Part shown: positions 27,636 to 37,425 of the stretch, in pieces | How positions within the stretch are numbered: the stretch's first letter is position 1 | How the letters are laid out: every line of letters starts with the position of its first letter | NCBI RefSeq assembly: GCF_001428625.1 | Contig: NZ_LMIE01000022.1 | Coordinates: forward strand, 257,618-321,617 | DNA from: Hydrogenophaga sp. Root209 | GTDB lineage: Bacteria; Pseudomonadota; Gammaproteobacteria; Burkholderiales; Burkholderiaceae_C | Direction of reading: 5' to 3' | Length of the DNA: 64,000 bases | The notes under the pieces: model-generated | What the model was told of the DNA's origin: nothing | The model's database searches: none | What the model saw: the letters and a program-made list of their open reading frames with translations, nothing else | Program-made: the position numbers and the translations under genes

Positions 27636-29552
27636 TCAGCCCACCACCTTCAGGCCGGGCGCTGCGTGCAGCAGCGATTCAAACCGGGCACGGATGGACG
27701 CCTCGATGCCGGCAGCATCCAGGCCCAGCGCGCTGAGCAGTTTGGCGTGATCGCCATGCTCGGAAAATTCGTCGGGCAGGCCGAGTGAGAGCACCGGCAG
27801 GTTGAAGCCTTCGGTCTGCAAGGCCTCAAGCACCGCGCTGCCGGCGCCACCGGGCAGGCAGCCCTCTTCCACCGTGACCAACGCCTCGTGCGTGCCGGCC
27901 AGCTCGCGCAACAGCTCGACATCGAGGGGCTTGGCCCAGCGCATGTTGGCCACACTGGCGCCCAGCTTTTCGCCAGCGGCCAGCGCGGGGTGGAGCAGCG
28001 TGCCGAAGGCGAGGATCGCGATGCCCTTGCCCTGGCGCCGAAGCTCACCCTTGCCGAACGGCAGCCCGTCCAGGCTGGCCGGGACGGCAGCACCCACACC
28101 CGCACCGCGCGGGTAGCGCACGGCCACCGGCTGGTTCTGGGCATGTGCCGTCGACAGGAGCTGGCGGCATTCGGCCTCGTCGGCCGGGCATGCTATGGCC
28201 ATGTTGGGAATGCAGCGCAGGAAAGCGATGTCGTAGGCACCAGCATGGGTGGCGCCGTCGGCTCCCACCAGGCCCGCACGGTCGAGTGCGAACACCATGG
28301 GCAGGTTCTGCAGCGCCACATCGTGGATCAGCTGGTCGTAGCCGCGCTGCAGGAACGTGGAGTAGATCGCGACAACCGGCTTGAGGCCTTCGCAAGCCAG
28401 GCCCGCAGCGAAGGTCACTGCGTGCTGCTCTGCAATGCCGACATCGAAATAGCGCTTGGGAAAACGGCGCTCGAACTCGACCATGCCCGAGCCCTCACGC
28501 ATGGCGGGCGTGATGCCCACCAGGCGTTCATCGGCCGCGGCCATGTCGCACAGCCACTGGCCAAACACCTGGGTGAAGGTGGTCTTGGGAGCCGAGGCGG
28601 ACTTCACGATGCCGACGGCCGGGTCGAAGGTGCCCGGGCCGTGGTAGGCGATCGGGTCGTTTTCGGCCAGCTTGTAGCCCTGCCCCTTCTTCGTGACCAC
28701 GTGCAGGAACTGCGGCCCGCTGTCGGTCTCGAGCAGATGGCGGATGTTCTCCAGCGTCGGGATCAGCGAGTTCAGATCGTGCCCGTCGATGGGGCCGATG
28801 TAGTTGAAGCCAAACTTCTCGAACAGCGTGGCCGGCACCACCATGCCCTTGGCCTGCTCCTCAAGACGCTTGGCGAGTTCGAACAGGGGTGGAGCCCCCT
28901 TGAGCACCTGCTTGCCCACGTTCTTCGCGGCGGCGTAGAACTGCCCGCTCATGAGCTGGGCCAGGTAGCGGTTGAGCGCGCCCACCGGCGGCGAGATCGA
29001 CATATCGTTGTCGTTGAGCACCACGAGCAGGCGGCCTTCGGCCACACCAGCGTTGTTGAGCGCCTCAAAGGCCATGCCGGCAGTCATGGCGCCGTCGCCG
29101 ATGATGGCCACGGCGTTGCGGTGTTCACCCTTGATCTTCGCGCCCATGGCCATGCCCAGCGCCGCTGAAATGCTGGTGGACGAGTGGGCCGTGCCGAATG
29201 TGTCGTACTCGCTCTCGGAGCGGCGCGGGAAACCGCTGATGCCACCCAACTGGCGCAGCGTGCTCATGCGGTCGCGCCGACCGGTCAGTATCTTGTGTGG
29301 GTAGGTCTGATGACCCACGTCCCAGACCAGGCGGTCTTCGGGCGTGTTGAACACGTAGTGCAGCGCCAGCGTGAGTTCAACAGTGCCGAGGTTGGAGCTC
29401 AGGTGACCACCGGTGCGCGCCACGCTTTGCAGCAGGTAGGAGCGCAACTCATCGGCCAGCGGCAGAAGCTGGGCGCGGGTGAGGCGACGCACATCGGCCG
29501 GAGACTCGATGGATGAGAGCAATGAACTCATGGGCAGGGTCGATCGGGTCAT
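27636..29552 (-). CDS. dxs: 1-deoxy-D-xylulose-5-phosphate synthase
   Basis: Thiamine diphosphate enzyme that joins pyruvate and glyceraldehyde 3-phosphate, the first step of the MEP isoprenoid pathway. About 638 aa. Features: [19 protein letters not shown], the TPP motif [18 protein letters not shown]...[12 protein letters not shown], catalytic Glu in [16 protein letters not shown] and [18 protein letters not shown]. Start at 29552 gives the usual N-terminal length; ATG 29531 is possible and neither has a clear ribosome site, consistent with coupling to ispA, which ends 26 bases upstream. Confidence 0.95.
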   Translation of the reverse strand: MTRSTLPMSSLLSSIESPADVRRLTRAQLLPLADELRSYLLQSVARTGGHLSSNLGTVELTLALHYVFNTPEDRLVWDVGHQTYPHKILTGRRDRMSTLRQLGGISGFPRRSESEYDTFGTAHSSTSISAALGMAMGAKIKGEHRNAVAIIGDGAMTAGMAFEALNNAGVAEGRLLVVLNDNDMSISPPVGALNRYLAQLMSGQFYAAAKNVGKQVLKGAPPLFELAKRLEEQAKGMVVPATLFEKFGFNYIGPIDGHDLNSLIPTLENIRHLLETDSGPQFLHVVTKKGQGYKLAENDPIAYHGPGTFDPAVGIVKSASAPKTTFTQVFGQWLCDMAAADERLVGITPAMREGSGMVEFERRFPKRYFDVGIAEQHAVTFAAGLACEGLKPVVAIYSTFLQRGYDQLIHDVALQNLPMVFALDRAGLVGADGATHAGAYDIAFLRCIPNMAIACPADEAECRQLLSTAHAQNQPVAVRYPRGAGVGAAVPASLDGLPFGKGELRRQGKGIAILAFGTLLHPALAAGEKLGASVANMRWAKPLDVELLRELAGTHEALVTVEEGCLPGGAGSAVLEALQTEGFNLPVLSLGLPDEFSEHGDHAKLLSALGLDAAGIEASIRARFESLLHAAPGLKVVG

Positions 29553-29578
29553 GAATGAATGGGCGGGGCCGGCGGCCC

Positions 29579-30490
29579 TCAGGAATCGCGGCGCCCGACC
29601 CAGTCGGCCAGGGCATGCAAGGTGTCGGGCCTTGCGATGCCGCTGCATCGCAAGGCCTCGTGGGCCTGATCAAGCACACGGTCCGCATAGGCTTGTGCGG
29701 AGGTCAATCCCATCAGGGAGACGAAAGTGGGCTTGTCCGCCGCAGCATCCTTGCCCGCTGTCTTGCCCAGGGTAGCCGAATCGGCGGTCACGTCAAGGAT
29801 GTCGTCCACCACCTGGAACGCCAGGCCTACGCAGGCACCGTACTCGGCCAAGTGCGCTTCGGTGGCTGGAGACACCTGCGCGGTGGCCGCACCCATCATC
29901 ACGCTGGCCTGCAGCAGGGCACCGGTCTTTTGCCGGTGCATGGCTTCCAGCGCAGGCTGGTCCAGGGCATGACCCACGCTGGCCAGATCGATCGCCTGAC
30001 CACCGGCCATGCCGCCGGCTCCCGCCGCCAGCGCCAGCAGCCTGCACAGCCGGGCGGCCATGACGGGCTGCACGGTGCCGTCGTCGGGCACCAGCAGCTC
30101 GAAGGCAAGCGCCTGCAGCGCATCGCCTGCGAGCAGGGCCTGGGCCTCACCAAACTGCACATGCACCGTGGGCTTGCCACGGCGCAGCACGTCGTTGTCC
30201 ATGCAGGGCATGTCGTCATGCACCAGCGAATAGGCGTGGATCAGCTCCACCGCACAGGCCGCGCGCATGGCCGCCAGCGGCTGACCGCCCAGGGTCTCGC
30301 TCGTGGCGAGCACCAGCAGCGGGCGCAACCGCTTGCCGCCGTCGAGCACGGCGTAACGCATGGCATCGCCCAGGCCGGCGGGCGCCTCGCTCGGCACCCC
30401 ATCGCAGAGGGCTTGCTCGACGGCAGCTTGCCGCGCTTCGCGCCAGGCCATGAAGTCCGTGGACCGGAGGGTGGACAGCACGGCGCTCAC
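29579..30490 (-). CDS. ispA: Farnesyl diphosphate synthase / short-chain prenyltransferase
   Basis: A 303-aa prenyl synthase with both aspartate-rich motifs: DDMPCMDND (about residue 92) and DDILD (about 228), plus [12 protein letters not shown]. It makes C15 farnesyl diphosphate, precursor of ubiquinone and undecaprenyl chains. The start is GTG at 30490, which overlaps the xseB stop (GTGA). Middle gene of the widely conserved xseB-ispA-dxs operon. Confidence 0.95.
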   Translation of the reverse strand: MSAVLSTLRSTDFMAWREARQAAVEQALCDGVPSEAPAGLGDAMRYAVLDGGKRLRPLLVLATSETLGGQPLAAMRAACAVELIHAYSLVHDDMPCMDNDVLRRGKPTVHVQFGEAQALLAGDALQALAFELLVPDDGTVQPVMAARLCRLLALAAGAGGMAGGQAIDLASVGHALDQPALEAMHRQKTGALLQASVMMGAATAQVSPATEAHLAEYGACVGLAFQVVDDILDVTADSATLGKTAGKDAAADKPTFVSLMGLTSAQAYADRVLDQAHEALRCSGIARPDTLHALADWVGRRDS

Positions 30491-30777
30491 GCGGCGTCCC
30501 AGGGTTTGAGCTCACCGCCTTCGAGCACCTTGATCTGGTTTTCCACCGCTTCCAGCCGGGCGCGGCAGAAGGCCAGCAACTCTGCGCCGCGCTGATAGCG
30601 GGTGAGCAACTGGTCCAGCGGCAACTGGCCCGCGTCGAGTTGGGACACGAGCTGTTCCAGCTCTTGCAGCGCCGCTTCGTAACTCGCGGCGATGGGAGGG
30701 GTGTCGGTCGGAGAAGCGGCCGATGCAGTCTTGGGGGAGCGGGGCACGGTGGGGATTGGGTCGTTCACGTGGTTCAT
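30487..30777 (-). CDS. xseB: Exodeoxyribonuclease VII small subunit
   Basis: A 96-aa protein; the core [20 protein letters not shown] and [22 protein letters not shown] is diagnostic of XseB, which assembles with XseA to degrade single-stranded DNA. The N-terminal 30 residues are low-complexity. The ATG at 30777 overlaps TAGAAT (30776-30781, minus), a likely -10, so the fourth codon, GTG at 30768, seven bases after the hexamer, may be the true start of a leaderless mRNA. Its stop overlaps the ispA start. Confidence 0.9.
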   Translation of the reverse strand: MNHVNDPIPTVPRSPKTASAASPTDTPPIAASYEAALQELEQLVSQLDAGQLPLDQLLTRYQRGAELLAFCRARLEAVENQIKVLEGGELKPWDAA

Positions 30778-30835
30778 TCTAAAGTGGGCACGCTTTGACA
30801 TACCGGCGCTGGCCAGTGGGTACTGCCCTGGGGGG

Positions 30836-30841
30836 TAGAAT
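30836..30841 (+). promoter_or_regulatory. Candidate -10 element of the Rieske oxygenase gene
   Basis: TAGAAT, 135 bases before the ATG at 30977. The intervening leader has a small hairpin (CGGGC/GCCCG near 30865-30883) and no gene. Confidence 0.3.
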
Positions 30842-30976
30842 TCGCCCCTTTTCATCACTGACGGGCCACAACAGCCCGGAGGGACGCACCACTCCACCCA
30901 TCCCGCGCGAATTCGTCTCACGAGCACAGCGCTTACCCTGCCCCTTCATAGGGGGAGTCTCTAGGTCAGGACCACG

Positions 30977-32125
30977 ATGTCTGATTTAAGTCTTCAACTG
31001 CAGCAGGCCGCAAGCCAACTTCAGGTTTCCAGTTACTTCGACGAAGCGCTGTTCCAGCGCGAAAAGGAAGTCCTCTTCCAGCGCGGGCCCCGGTATGTGG
31101 GGCACCAACTCGCCGTCCCCAACCCAGGGGACTACCACGCACTGCCGCAGGAAGCGGGCGGACGTGCTCTGGTGCGCACCGCCAGCGGCGTCGAGCTGGT
31201 CTCCAACGTCTGCCGCCACCGGCAGGCCATCATCCTCAAGGGACGGGGCAACCTGCTGGAGACCCGCAGCGGCAGCGCGGGTGGCAACATCGTGTGCCCC
31301 TTGCACCGTTGGACCTACAGCGGCATCCAGGGCGAACAGGCGGGCCAGTTGCTGGGCGCGCCCCACTTTGACAAAGACCCCTGCCTGAACCTCAACAACT
31401 ACCCGCTGCGCGAGTGGAATGGTTTGCTGTTCGAGGACAACGGCCGCGACGTGCAGTCCGATCTGGCCCACATGGGACCGCGCGCCGCGCTCGATTTCGA
31501 GGGCATGGTGCTGGACCACGTGGAGCTGCATGAGTGCAACTACAACTGGAAGACCTTCATCGAGGTCTATCTGGAGGACTACCATGTGGCGCCCTTCCAC
31601 CCGGGTTTGGGTGGCTTCGTCACCTGCGAAGACCTGCGCTGGGAATTCAAGCCCGAGTATTCGGTGCAGACGGTGGGGCCTGCCAACCTGCTGGGCAAGG
31701 CCGGCAGCCCGGTCTACCAACGCTGGCACGAACAGCTCATGCAGTACCGGCAGGGCCAGATGCCCGAGCACGGTGCGATCTGGTTGACCTACTACCCGCA
31801 CATCATGGTGGAGTGGTACCCGCATGTGCTCACGGTCTCCACCCTGCACCCGGTGAGCGTGGACAAGACCATCAACATGGTCGAGTTCTATTACCCCGAA
31901 GAAATTGCCGCCTTCGAGCGCGAGTTCGTCGAAGCCCAGCGCGCCGCCTACATGGAGACGTGTCTGGAAGACGACGAGATCGCCGAGCGCATGGACGCCG
32001 GTCGCAAGGCGCTGCTGGCCCGTGGCGACGACGAGATCGGCCCCTACCAGAGCCCGATGGAAGACGGCATGCAGCACTTCCACGAGTGGTACCGCCGCCG
32101 GATGGCGGCGGCTCTCGCGGGCTGA
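30977..32125 (+). CDS. Rieske non-heme iron ring-hydroxylating oxygenase, alpha subunit
   Basis: A 382-aa oxygenase alpha subunit. The Rieske [2Fe-2S] ligands are CRH (about residue 79) and CPLH (about 108); the mononuclear iron site is in NWKTFIEVYLEDYHVAPFH with His203 and His208. These enzymes hydroxylate or demethylate aromatic or quaternary amine substrates with electrons from a reductase. No reductase or ferredoxin gene is nearby, so it must use a partner encoded elsewhere. Substrate cannot be inferred. Divergent from xseB; followed by a DMT transporter gene after 45 bases. Confidence 0.9.
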   Translation: MSDLSLQLQQAASQLQVSSYFDEALFQREKEVLFQRGPRYVGHQLAVPNPGDYHALPQEAGGRALVRTASGVELVSNVCRHRQAIILKGRGNLLETRSGSAGGNIVCPLHRWTYSGIQGEQAGQLLGAPHFDKDPCLNLNNYPLREWNGLLFEDNGRDVQSDLAHMGPRAALDFEGMVLDHVELHECNYNWKTFIEVYLEDYHVAPFHPGLGGFVTCEDLRWEFKPEYSVQTVGPANLLGKAGSPVYQRWHEQLMQYRQGQMPEHGAIWLTYYPHIMVEWYPHVLTVSTLHPVSVDKTINMVEFYYPEEIAAFEREFVEAQRAAYMETCLEDDEIAERMDAGRKALLARGDDEIGPYQSPMEDGMQHFHEWYRRRMAAALAG

Positions 32126-32170
32126 CGGGTGCACGCCATCCGCCCCCAAAACACCCCGGGAGCCTGATCC

Positions 32171-33061
32171 GTGCAGGCTCTCTGGATGCTGCTCGCCTCG
32201 CTGTTCTTCGCCACCATGGGCGTGTGCATCAAGTTCGCGGCTGCGCACTTCAACAGCTTCGAGATCGTCTTCTACCGCGGCCTCGTGGGCATGGCCTTCC
32301 TGGTCGGCATGACGCGCATCAACGGCGTCTCGCTGCGCACCAGCCTGCCGATGATGCATGTCTGGCGCAGCATCGTCGGCACGATCTCGCTCACCGCCTG
32401 GTTCTTCGCCATTGCCGCCCTGCCCCTGGCCACGGCCATGACGCTGAACTACATGAGCAGCGTGTGGATTGCCACCTTCCTGCTCGGCGGCGCACTGCTG
32501 ATGCAGGGGCGCAATGCGCCGATCCGCCAGCAGGGGCCGCTGTTCCTCACTGTGCTCGCAGGCTTTGCCGGCGTGGCCATGATGCTGCGCCCCACGCTCG
32601 CCGACAACCAGGTCATGGGCGCGCTGGTGGGTTTGCTCTCGGGCATCTTCGCGGCCTTCGCCTACCTGCAGGTGGCCGCGCTCTCGCGAGCCGGCGAGCC
32701 CGAGAGCCGCACCGTGTTCTATTTCTCCGTCGGCGCCGTGCTCGCGGGCGCGCTGGGCATGCTGTTCGTGGGGGTGAGCCCTTTGCACTGGCCCAGCGCC
32801 CTCTGGCTGCTGCCCATTGGCCTGCTGGCCCTGTTCGGACAACTCTGCATGACGCGCGCCTACTCGCGCGGCGCGACCATGGTGGTGGCCAACCTGCAGT
32901 ACTCGGGCATCGTGATCGCGGGCATCTACGGCGTGGTCATCTTCGGCGACCAGCTTTCCCTGATCGGATGGCTGGGCATGGGCCTGATCATCGTCAGCGG
33001 CATCATCGCCACGGTGCTGCGCACACGGGCCGTGCCAAACGCGCCCGCCGAGGATCACTGA
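32171..33061 (+). CDS. DMT-family (EamA) transporter
   Basis: A 296-aa membrane protein with about ten spans in two EamA repeats (roughly 5-135 and 145-285), the fold of drug/metabolite exporters. FYRGLVGMAFLV and QLCMTRAYSRGATMVVANLQYSG are typical. The start is GTG 32171 with GGGAG about ten bases upstream; ATG 32186 is an alternative. Substrate unknown. Confidence 0.85.
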   Translation: MQALWMLLASLFFATMGVCIKFAAAHFNSFEIVFYRGLVGMAFLVGMTRINGVSLRTSLPMMHVWRSIVGTISLTAWFFAIAALPLATAMTLNYMSSVWIATFLLGGALLMQGRNAPIRQQGPLFLTVLAGFAGVAMMLRPTLADNQVMGALVGLLSGIFAAFAYLQVAALSRAGEPESRTVFYFSVGAVLAGALGMLFVGVSPLHWPSALWLLPIGLLALFGQLCMTRAYSRGATMVVANLQYSGIVIAGIYGVVIFGDQLSLIGWLGMGLIIVSGIIATVLRTRAVPNAPAEDH

Positions 33062-33079
33062 CGTCCCTGGGACCTGAAG

Positions 33080-33085
33080 CACAAT
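33080..33085 (+). promoter_or_regulatory. Candidate -10 element of the sulfurtransferase gene (leaderless)
   Basis: CACAAT is followed by six bases and the ATG at 33092; no Shine-Dalgarno. Confidence 0.4.
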
Positions 33086-33091
33086 GCGCGC

Positions 33092-33949
33092 ATGTTCACC
33101 ACGCTGATCTCTGCCCGCGAACTGCAGCAACTCATGTCCTCCGGCGCGCCCCTGCGCGTGTTTGACTGCAGCTTCGAACTCACGAAACCCGACGCAGGCG
33201 CCGCGCAGTTCGCCGAGGAGCACATCCCCGGCTCGTTGTACGTGCACCTGGACCACCACCTCAGCGACAAGACGGGCGCCGACCGCACCAGCGGCGGGCG
33301 CCATCCCCTGCCATCGCGCGAGACGTTTGCCAAGCGCATGGCGGCACTGGGACTGTCGGACGACATGCAGGTGGTGGTGCTCGATCGCCAGGGTGCCAAC
33401 TACTGCGGGCGCCTGTGGTGGATGCTCAAGTGGTGCGGACATGAGCCCGTGGCCGTGCTGGATGGTGGGCTGGCGGCCTGGAAAGCGGCTGGTGGCGCAC
33501 TTGGCAGCGGGCCATCACCTCAGGTCGGGCCCGGGCACTTCACCCTCAAGCCGACCGCAGCAGCCACCGCCTCCACCAGCGCCATCCTGCAATCGCTCGG
33601 CCGCCCCGCACAGACGCTGATCGATGCAAGGGCTGCTGCGCGCTTTCGCGGCGAGGTCGAACCGCTGGACCCGGTGGCCGGACACATTCCGGGCGCATTG
33701 AACCGGCCTTTCGCCGAGAACATCGGACCGGATGGTCGCTTCAAACCGGCAGCGCAGTTGCGCGCCGAGTTTGAACACCTGCTGGCCGGACGCGACCCTG
33801 CCAGCGTGGTTCATCACTGTGGCAGCGGTGTGAGCGCCGTTCCCAACCTGCTGGCCATGGAAATTGCTGGCCTGGGCCGCACTGCGCTCTATCCCGGCAG
33901 CTGGAGCGAATGGTGCAACACGCCCGATGCGCCTTGCGCCGCAGGCTGA
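33092..33949 (+). CDS. sseA: Two-domain rhodanese sulfurtransferase (mercaptopyruvate type)
   Basis: A 285-aa tandem rhodanese. The inactive N-terminal domain spans about 1-145 (LRVFDCSFELTKPDAGAAQF, VVVLDRQGANYCGRLWWMLK) and the catalytic domain about 160-280, with Cys243 in the loop CGSGVSA, the form seen in 3-mercaptopyruvate sulfurtransferases rather than CRKGVT of thiosulfate enzymes. It moves sulfur from 3-mercaptopyruvate to acceptors such as cyanide or thiols. A histidine kinase gene begins 23 bases later. Confidence 0.88.
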   Translation: MFTTLISARELQQLMSSGAPLRVFDCSFELTKPDAGAAQFAEEHIPGSLYVHLDHHLSDKTGADRTSGGRHPLPSRETFAKRMAALGLSDDMQVVVLDRQGANYCGRLWWMLKWCGHEPVAVLDGGLAAWKAAGGALGSGPSPQVGPGHFTLKPTAAATASTSAILQSLGRPAQTLIDARAAARFRGEVEPLDPVAGHIPGALNRPFAENIGPDGRFKPAAQLRAEFEHLLAGRDPASVVHHCGSGVSAVPNLLAMEIAGLGRTALYPGSWSEWCNTPDAPCAAG

Positions 33950-33971
33950 CGGCGACCGCGACCCTGCGCCC

Positions 33972-36545
33972 ATGTCCTTCACGTCCTCCATGCAGTCCTA
34001 CGACGACGCCGCACTGAACATTCTCGGAGACCAGGACCGCACTTCCGCGCTGGCCTTGATGTCGCTCGTGATCGGGATCGCTGGCCTGCTGGTGCTCACG
34101 CTGGAGCTGGTGCTCGCGGCGCCGGGCAAGCACGAAGGCTGGGTGGCTGGCGGGCTCACGGTCGTGGCCTGGTTCTGCTACGGCCTCACGCGCACCGGCC
34201 GCACGCGCTATGTGGCACACCTCATCGTGGCCGCCGTGCTGGCCTCCGCCATCTTCTCCGCCCTCACCTACGGATCGGTGCGCACTGCCGTGGGTTTCCT
34301 GTTCATGGGCGCGGTCCTGGGCGCCGGCATATTCCTCGGGCGCACGGCGCTCATCATCACCACGGCTGCCAGCATCGGCTCGCTGGGCGCCCTGACCTGG
34401 GCCGAAGCCAACGGTCTGATGACGGCCACACCAGATTTCAACGTCAGTCTGCGGGTGTGGATCACGCACTCGGCCACCATCCTGGTGTCCGCGCTGATGG
34501 TGCACCACAGTCGGGTGAGGACCAACCGGGCGATCCGGCTGAAGACCCAGGAATTCGAGCGGCGCAAAGCCACCGAACAGGAGCGTGACCGCAGCCTGGA
34601 GCGTTTTGCCCGCATCTTCCGCACCAGCCCGAGCCCCATGGTGGCCCAGTCGGCGCGCACCGGCTCCATCCTCGATGTGAACCCGGCGTTCGAGCGCAGC
34701 TACGGCTACGCCCGCGACCAGGTGCTCGGCCGCCAGGAAAGCTTCCTCTGGAACGACCCGGCCCAGCGCGACACCTACTTGCAACAGCTCTATGCCGAGC
34801 GCCACATGGACCAGTTCCCCTGCCTGGGCCGGCGTGCCGATGGCACCGTCTTCCAGGCGCTCATCTCCAGCGAGATGGGCACCGACCGTGAAGACAAGCT
34901 CATCATCACCACCATCACCGATGTGAGTGCGCAGGCCGAAGCCATGGACCGGCTCAGGCGCTCTGAAGAGCGGTTTGCCAAGGCCTTCAACTTCAGTCCG
35001 CTGAACCTCACCATCACCCGGCTTTCCGACGGAAGCTTCGTGGAAATCAATGAAGCCACCGACTCCGTGCAGGGATTGCGGCTTGAGGAACAGCTGGGCA
35101 AGACATCGGTCGATACCGGCGTCTGGCTCACGCCAGCTGACCGGGAGCGCTTCGTGGCCCAGCTCCTGCGCGACGGCCGCATCGACAACTACGACACCCG
35201 GATGCGCCACAAGGACGGCAGCCTGATCGATACCCGGCTGTGGGCAGAACTCATCGAGATCGACGGGGAGGCCTGCATCCTGTCCTGCACGATCAACACC
35301 ACCGCCGAAAAGAGGCGGGAGTCCTTGTTGCTCAATGTGGCCAAGGGCGTTGCGGCGGAAACCGGAGAGGCGTTCTTCGGCGCGCTGACACGGCACCTCT
35401 GTGAAGCCATCAGATGCGACATGGTGGTGATCGGCGAATGCAGGGATCCGCAACAAGTGCATATCCTCTCCATCTGGAAGGATGCATTGCCCATGCCCAC
35501 CTTCAGCTTCGACACAGTCAACACACCGTGCGCTGAAACCCTCCAGCAAAAAGACGTGTTCGTGTGCGCCCAAGGCCTGCCGCTGGAATTTCCGCAGGCC
35601 AGAGGCATCAACCGCGAAGGTTTCCAGGCCTACCTCGGACAGGCCTTGCGCGATGCCGACGGAACGCCCATCGGCATCCTGTTTGCGATGTGGCGCAAGC
35701 CATTGACCCTGCGCGAAGACCTTCAGGCGCTGGTCTCCATTTTTGCCAGCCGCGCCAACGCCGAGCTGGTGCGCTTGCACCGCGACCGCGAGATCCAGCG
35801 CCTGACCGAGACGCTGGAGCAGCGGGTGCGCGAGCGCACCGCCGATCTGCAAAAGCTCAACGCGGAACTCGACTCCTTCGCCTACACGGTCTCACACGAC
35901 CTGAAGTCACCCCTGCGCGCCATCGACGGCTTCACCCGTCTGCTCGACGAACAGCTCGGTGAGCGCATGAGTGCCGACGAGCGCGAGATGTTCGACCGGG
36001 TGCTGTCGTCCACCGCACGCATGGGCTCGCTCATCTCCGCGCTGCTGGCGCTGGCCCGCGTGAGTCAGGCACCGCTGGAGCGCCAGAGCGTCGACTTGAG
36101 CGAGCTGGTGCGCAGCATCCTGGCCGAACAGCTGGACAAACACCCGCAGCGCCAGGTGCGGTGCCACATCGCGCAAGGGCTGGCGGCGGGGTGCGACCCG
36201 CAGCTCGCGCGCATCGCGCTGGAAAACCTGCTGGGCAACGCCTTGAAATACAGCCGCGACCAGCCACAGACGGTGATCGAGTTCGGGCGTTCCGAGCACG
36301 AGGGTGACAGTGCGCCCCGGTATTTCGTGCGGGACAACGGCGTGGGCTTCAACATGGCCTACGCCGCCAAACTGTTCAAACCATTTCAGCGTCTGCACAT
36401 GGCCAACGAGTTTGAAGGCACGGGCATCGGCCTGGCCACCGTGCGCCGCATCATCGAGCGCCACGGCGGTGACATCACGGCCATCAGTGCGCCCGGCGAA
36501 GGCGCCACGTTCAGCTTTTCGCTCGGCGACGCACCCGCCGCTTGA
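33972..36545 (+). CDS. Membrane sensor histidine kinase with two PAS and one GAF-like domain
   Basis: An 857-aa sensor. Order: five or six N-terminal spans (about 27-180), PAS 1 (about 210-325, SPSPMVAQSARTGSILDVNP), PAS 2 (about 335-450), a GAF-like domain (about 455-590), a coiled coil (LTETLEQRVRERTADLQKLN), HisKA with phospho-acceptor His642 in YTVSHDLKSPLRAIDGF, and HATPase with N box LENLLGNALKYS, VRDNGVGFN and GTGIGLATVRRI. No receiver domain is attached and no response regulator gene is adjacent, so its partner is unknown. Start 33972 was chosen as the ATG between the upstream stop and the first span. It converges with the ZIP gene, leaving six bases. Confidence 0.88.
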   Translation: MSFTSSMQSYDDAALNILGDQDRTSALALMSLVIGIAGLLVLTLELVLAAPGKHEGWVAGGLTVVAWFCYGLTRTGRTRYVAHLIVAAVLASAIFSALTYGSVRTAVGFLFMGAVLGAGIFLGRTALIITTAASIGSLGALTWAEANGLMTATPDFNVSLRVWITHSATILVSALMVHHSRVRTNRAIRLKTQEFERRKATEQERDRSLERFARIFRTSPSPMVAQSARTGSILDVNPAFERSYGYARDQVLGRQESFLWNDPAQRDTYLQQLYAERHMDQFPCLGRRADGTVFQALISSEMGTDREDKLIITTITDVSAQAEAMDRLRRSEERFAKAFNFSPLNLTITRLSDGSFVEINEATDSVQGLRLEEQLGKTSVDTGVWLTPADRERFVAQLLRDGRIDNYDTRMRHKDGSLIDTRLWAELIEIDGEACILSCTINTTAEKRRESLLLNVAKGVAAETGEAFFGALTRHLCEAIRCDMVVIGECRDPQQVHILSIWKDALPMPTFSFDTVNTPCAETLQQKDVFVCAQGLPLEFPQARGINREGFQAYLGQALRDADGTPIGILFAMWRKPLTLREDLQALVSIFASRANAELVRLHRDREIQRLTETLEQRVRERTADLQKLNAELDSFAYTVSHDLKSPLRAIDGFTRLLDEQLGERMSADEREMFDRVLSSTARMGSLISALLALARVSQAPLERQSVDLSELVRSILAEQLDKHPQRQVRCHIAQGLAAGCDPQLARIALENLLGNALKYSRDQPQTVIEFGRSEHEGDSAPRYFVRDNGVGFNMAYAAKLFKPFQRLHMANEFEGTGIGLATVRRIIERHGGDITAISAPGEGATFSFSLGDAPAA

Positions 36546-36551
36546 TGGGGG

Positions 36552-37355
36552 TCAGTGGGCCAGGCTGCTCACCAGAGTCACGAGAGCGATGCCCGCCAGC
36601 AACCAGGCCACCTGCGCCACCGTGTCCCGAAAGCCCAGTTGTTTCTGCAGTTGCGGAATGAGATCGGCCAGCGCCACATAGACAAAGCTGCTGGACGCGG
36701 CCACCAGGAAGAACGGCAGGTAGTCCTGCAACTGCGTCACGAGGAAATAGCCCACCACCCCACCCAGGGCGGTGACCGTGCCCGCCATGGAGACCTTGAC
36801 CAGCGCAGCGCGCGAGGTGCCCGAGGTGAGGCGCAGCACCACCAGGTCGCCGATGTGGTGCGGCACTTCGTGGGCCAGCACCGCCAGCGAGGTGATCACG
36901 CCCAGGCGCATGTCGGCCAGGAAAGCCGAAGCGATCAGGATGCCATCGCCAAACGCATGCACGCTGTCGCCGGCCAGCACGGCCCAGCCGCCCGAACGTG
37001 GACCGTGGTTGTGGTGCGCATGGTCGTGGTGATGGTGGGCGTGATCCCCATGAGCTTCTTCCTGCGCCGGCCCGTGGTTGTGCTCGTGCCCGTGGTGCCA
37101 CAGCTCGGCCTTGTCGAGCAGGAAGAAAAACACCAGCCCGCCCAGCAACATGGCAAACAACTCGTGCGCGCCGGCCTCGCTCTCGAACGCCTCGGGCAGC
37201 AGGTGCATGAAGGCTGTGGCCATGAGTGCACCGGCGGCCAGGCTGAGCATGTGTTGTGTGTAGCGCGCCAGCATCGCAAGCGCCATCAGCGCTGCCAGCC
37301 AGACGCTGCCCACACCGGCCGCCACGGTACCCACCAAGATCGCCAGCAAGGTCAT
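36552..37355 (-). CDS. ZIP-family metal transporter
   Basis: A 267-aa inner-membrane transporter with eight spans. The long loop between spans 3 and 4 is very histidine-rich (HHGHEHNHG then HGDHAHHHHDHAHHNHG), typical of zinc or related metal binding. Metal-site spans are DSVHAFGDGILIASAF and LAHEVPHHIGDLVVL. It imports zinc or a similar divalent ion by family; the ion is not fixed by sequence. ATG 37355 begins the first span. Confidence 0.9.
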   Translation of the reverse strand: MTLLAILVGTVAAGVGSVWLAALMALAMLARYTQHMLSLAAGALMATAFMHLLPEAFESEAGAHELFAMLLGGLVFFFLLDKAELWHHGHEHNHGPAQEEAHGDHAHHHHDHAHHNHGPRSGGWAVLAGDSVHAFGDGILIASAFLADMRLGVITSLAVLAHEVPHHIGDLVVLRLTSGTSRAALVKVSMAGTVTALGGVVGYFLVTQLQDYLPFFLVAASSSFVYVALADLIPQLQKQLGFRDTVAQVAWLLAGIALVTLVSSLAH

Positions 37356-37379
37356 GTTGTTTTGTTCAGTTTGTCCATG

Positions 37380-37403
37380 AAAAAGGCCGCTTTTCAGCGG
37401 CCT
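37380..37403 (-). terminator. Terminator-like hairpin upstream of the ZIP gene
   Basis: On the minus strand AGGCCGCT/AGCGGCCT forms a stem with a four-base loop followed by five T. It ends the dienelactone hydrolase transcript, 22 bases after its stop, before the ZIP gene. Confidence 0.8.
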
Positions 37404-37425
37404 CGGGTCCCCGGCGCAACGCGGC

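Noticed and set aside
30795-30800. TTGACA as a -35 for the Rieske gene
   Set aside because: No -10 hexamer at 16-18 bases; the nearby TAGAAT is 35 bases away.
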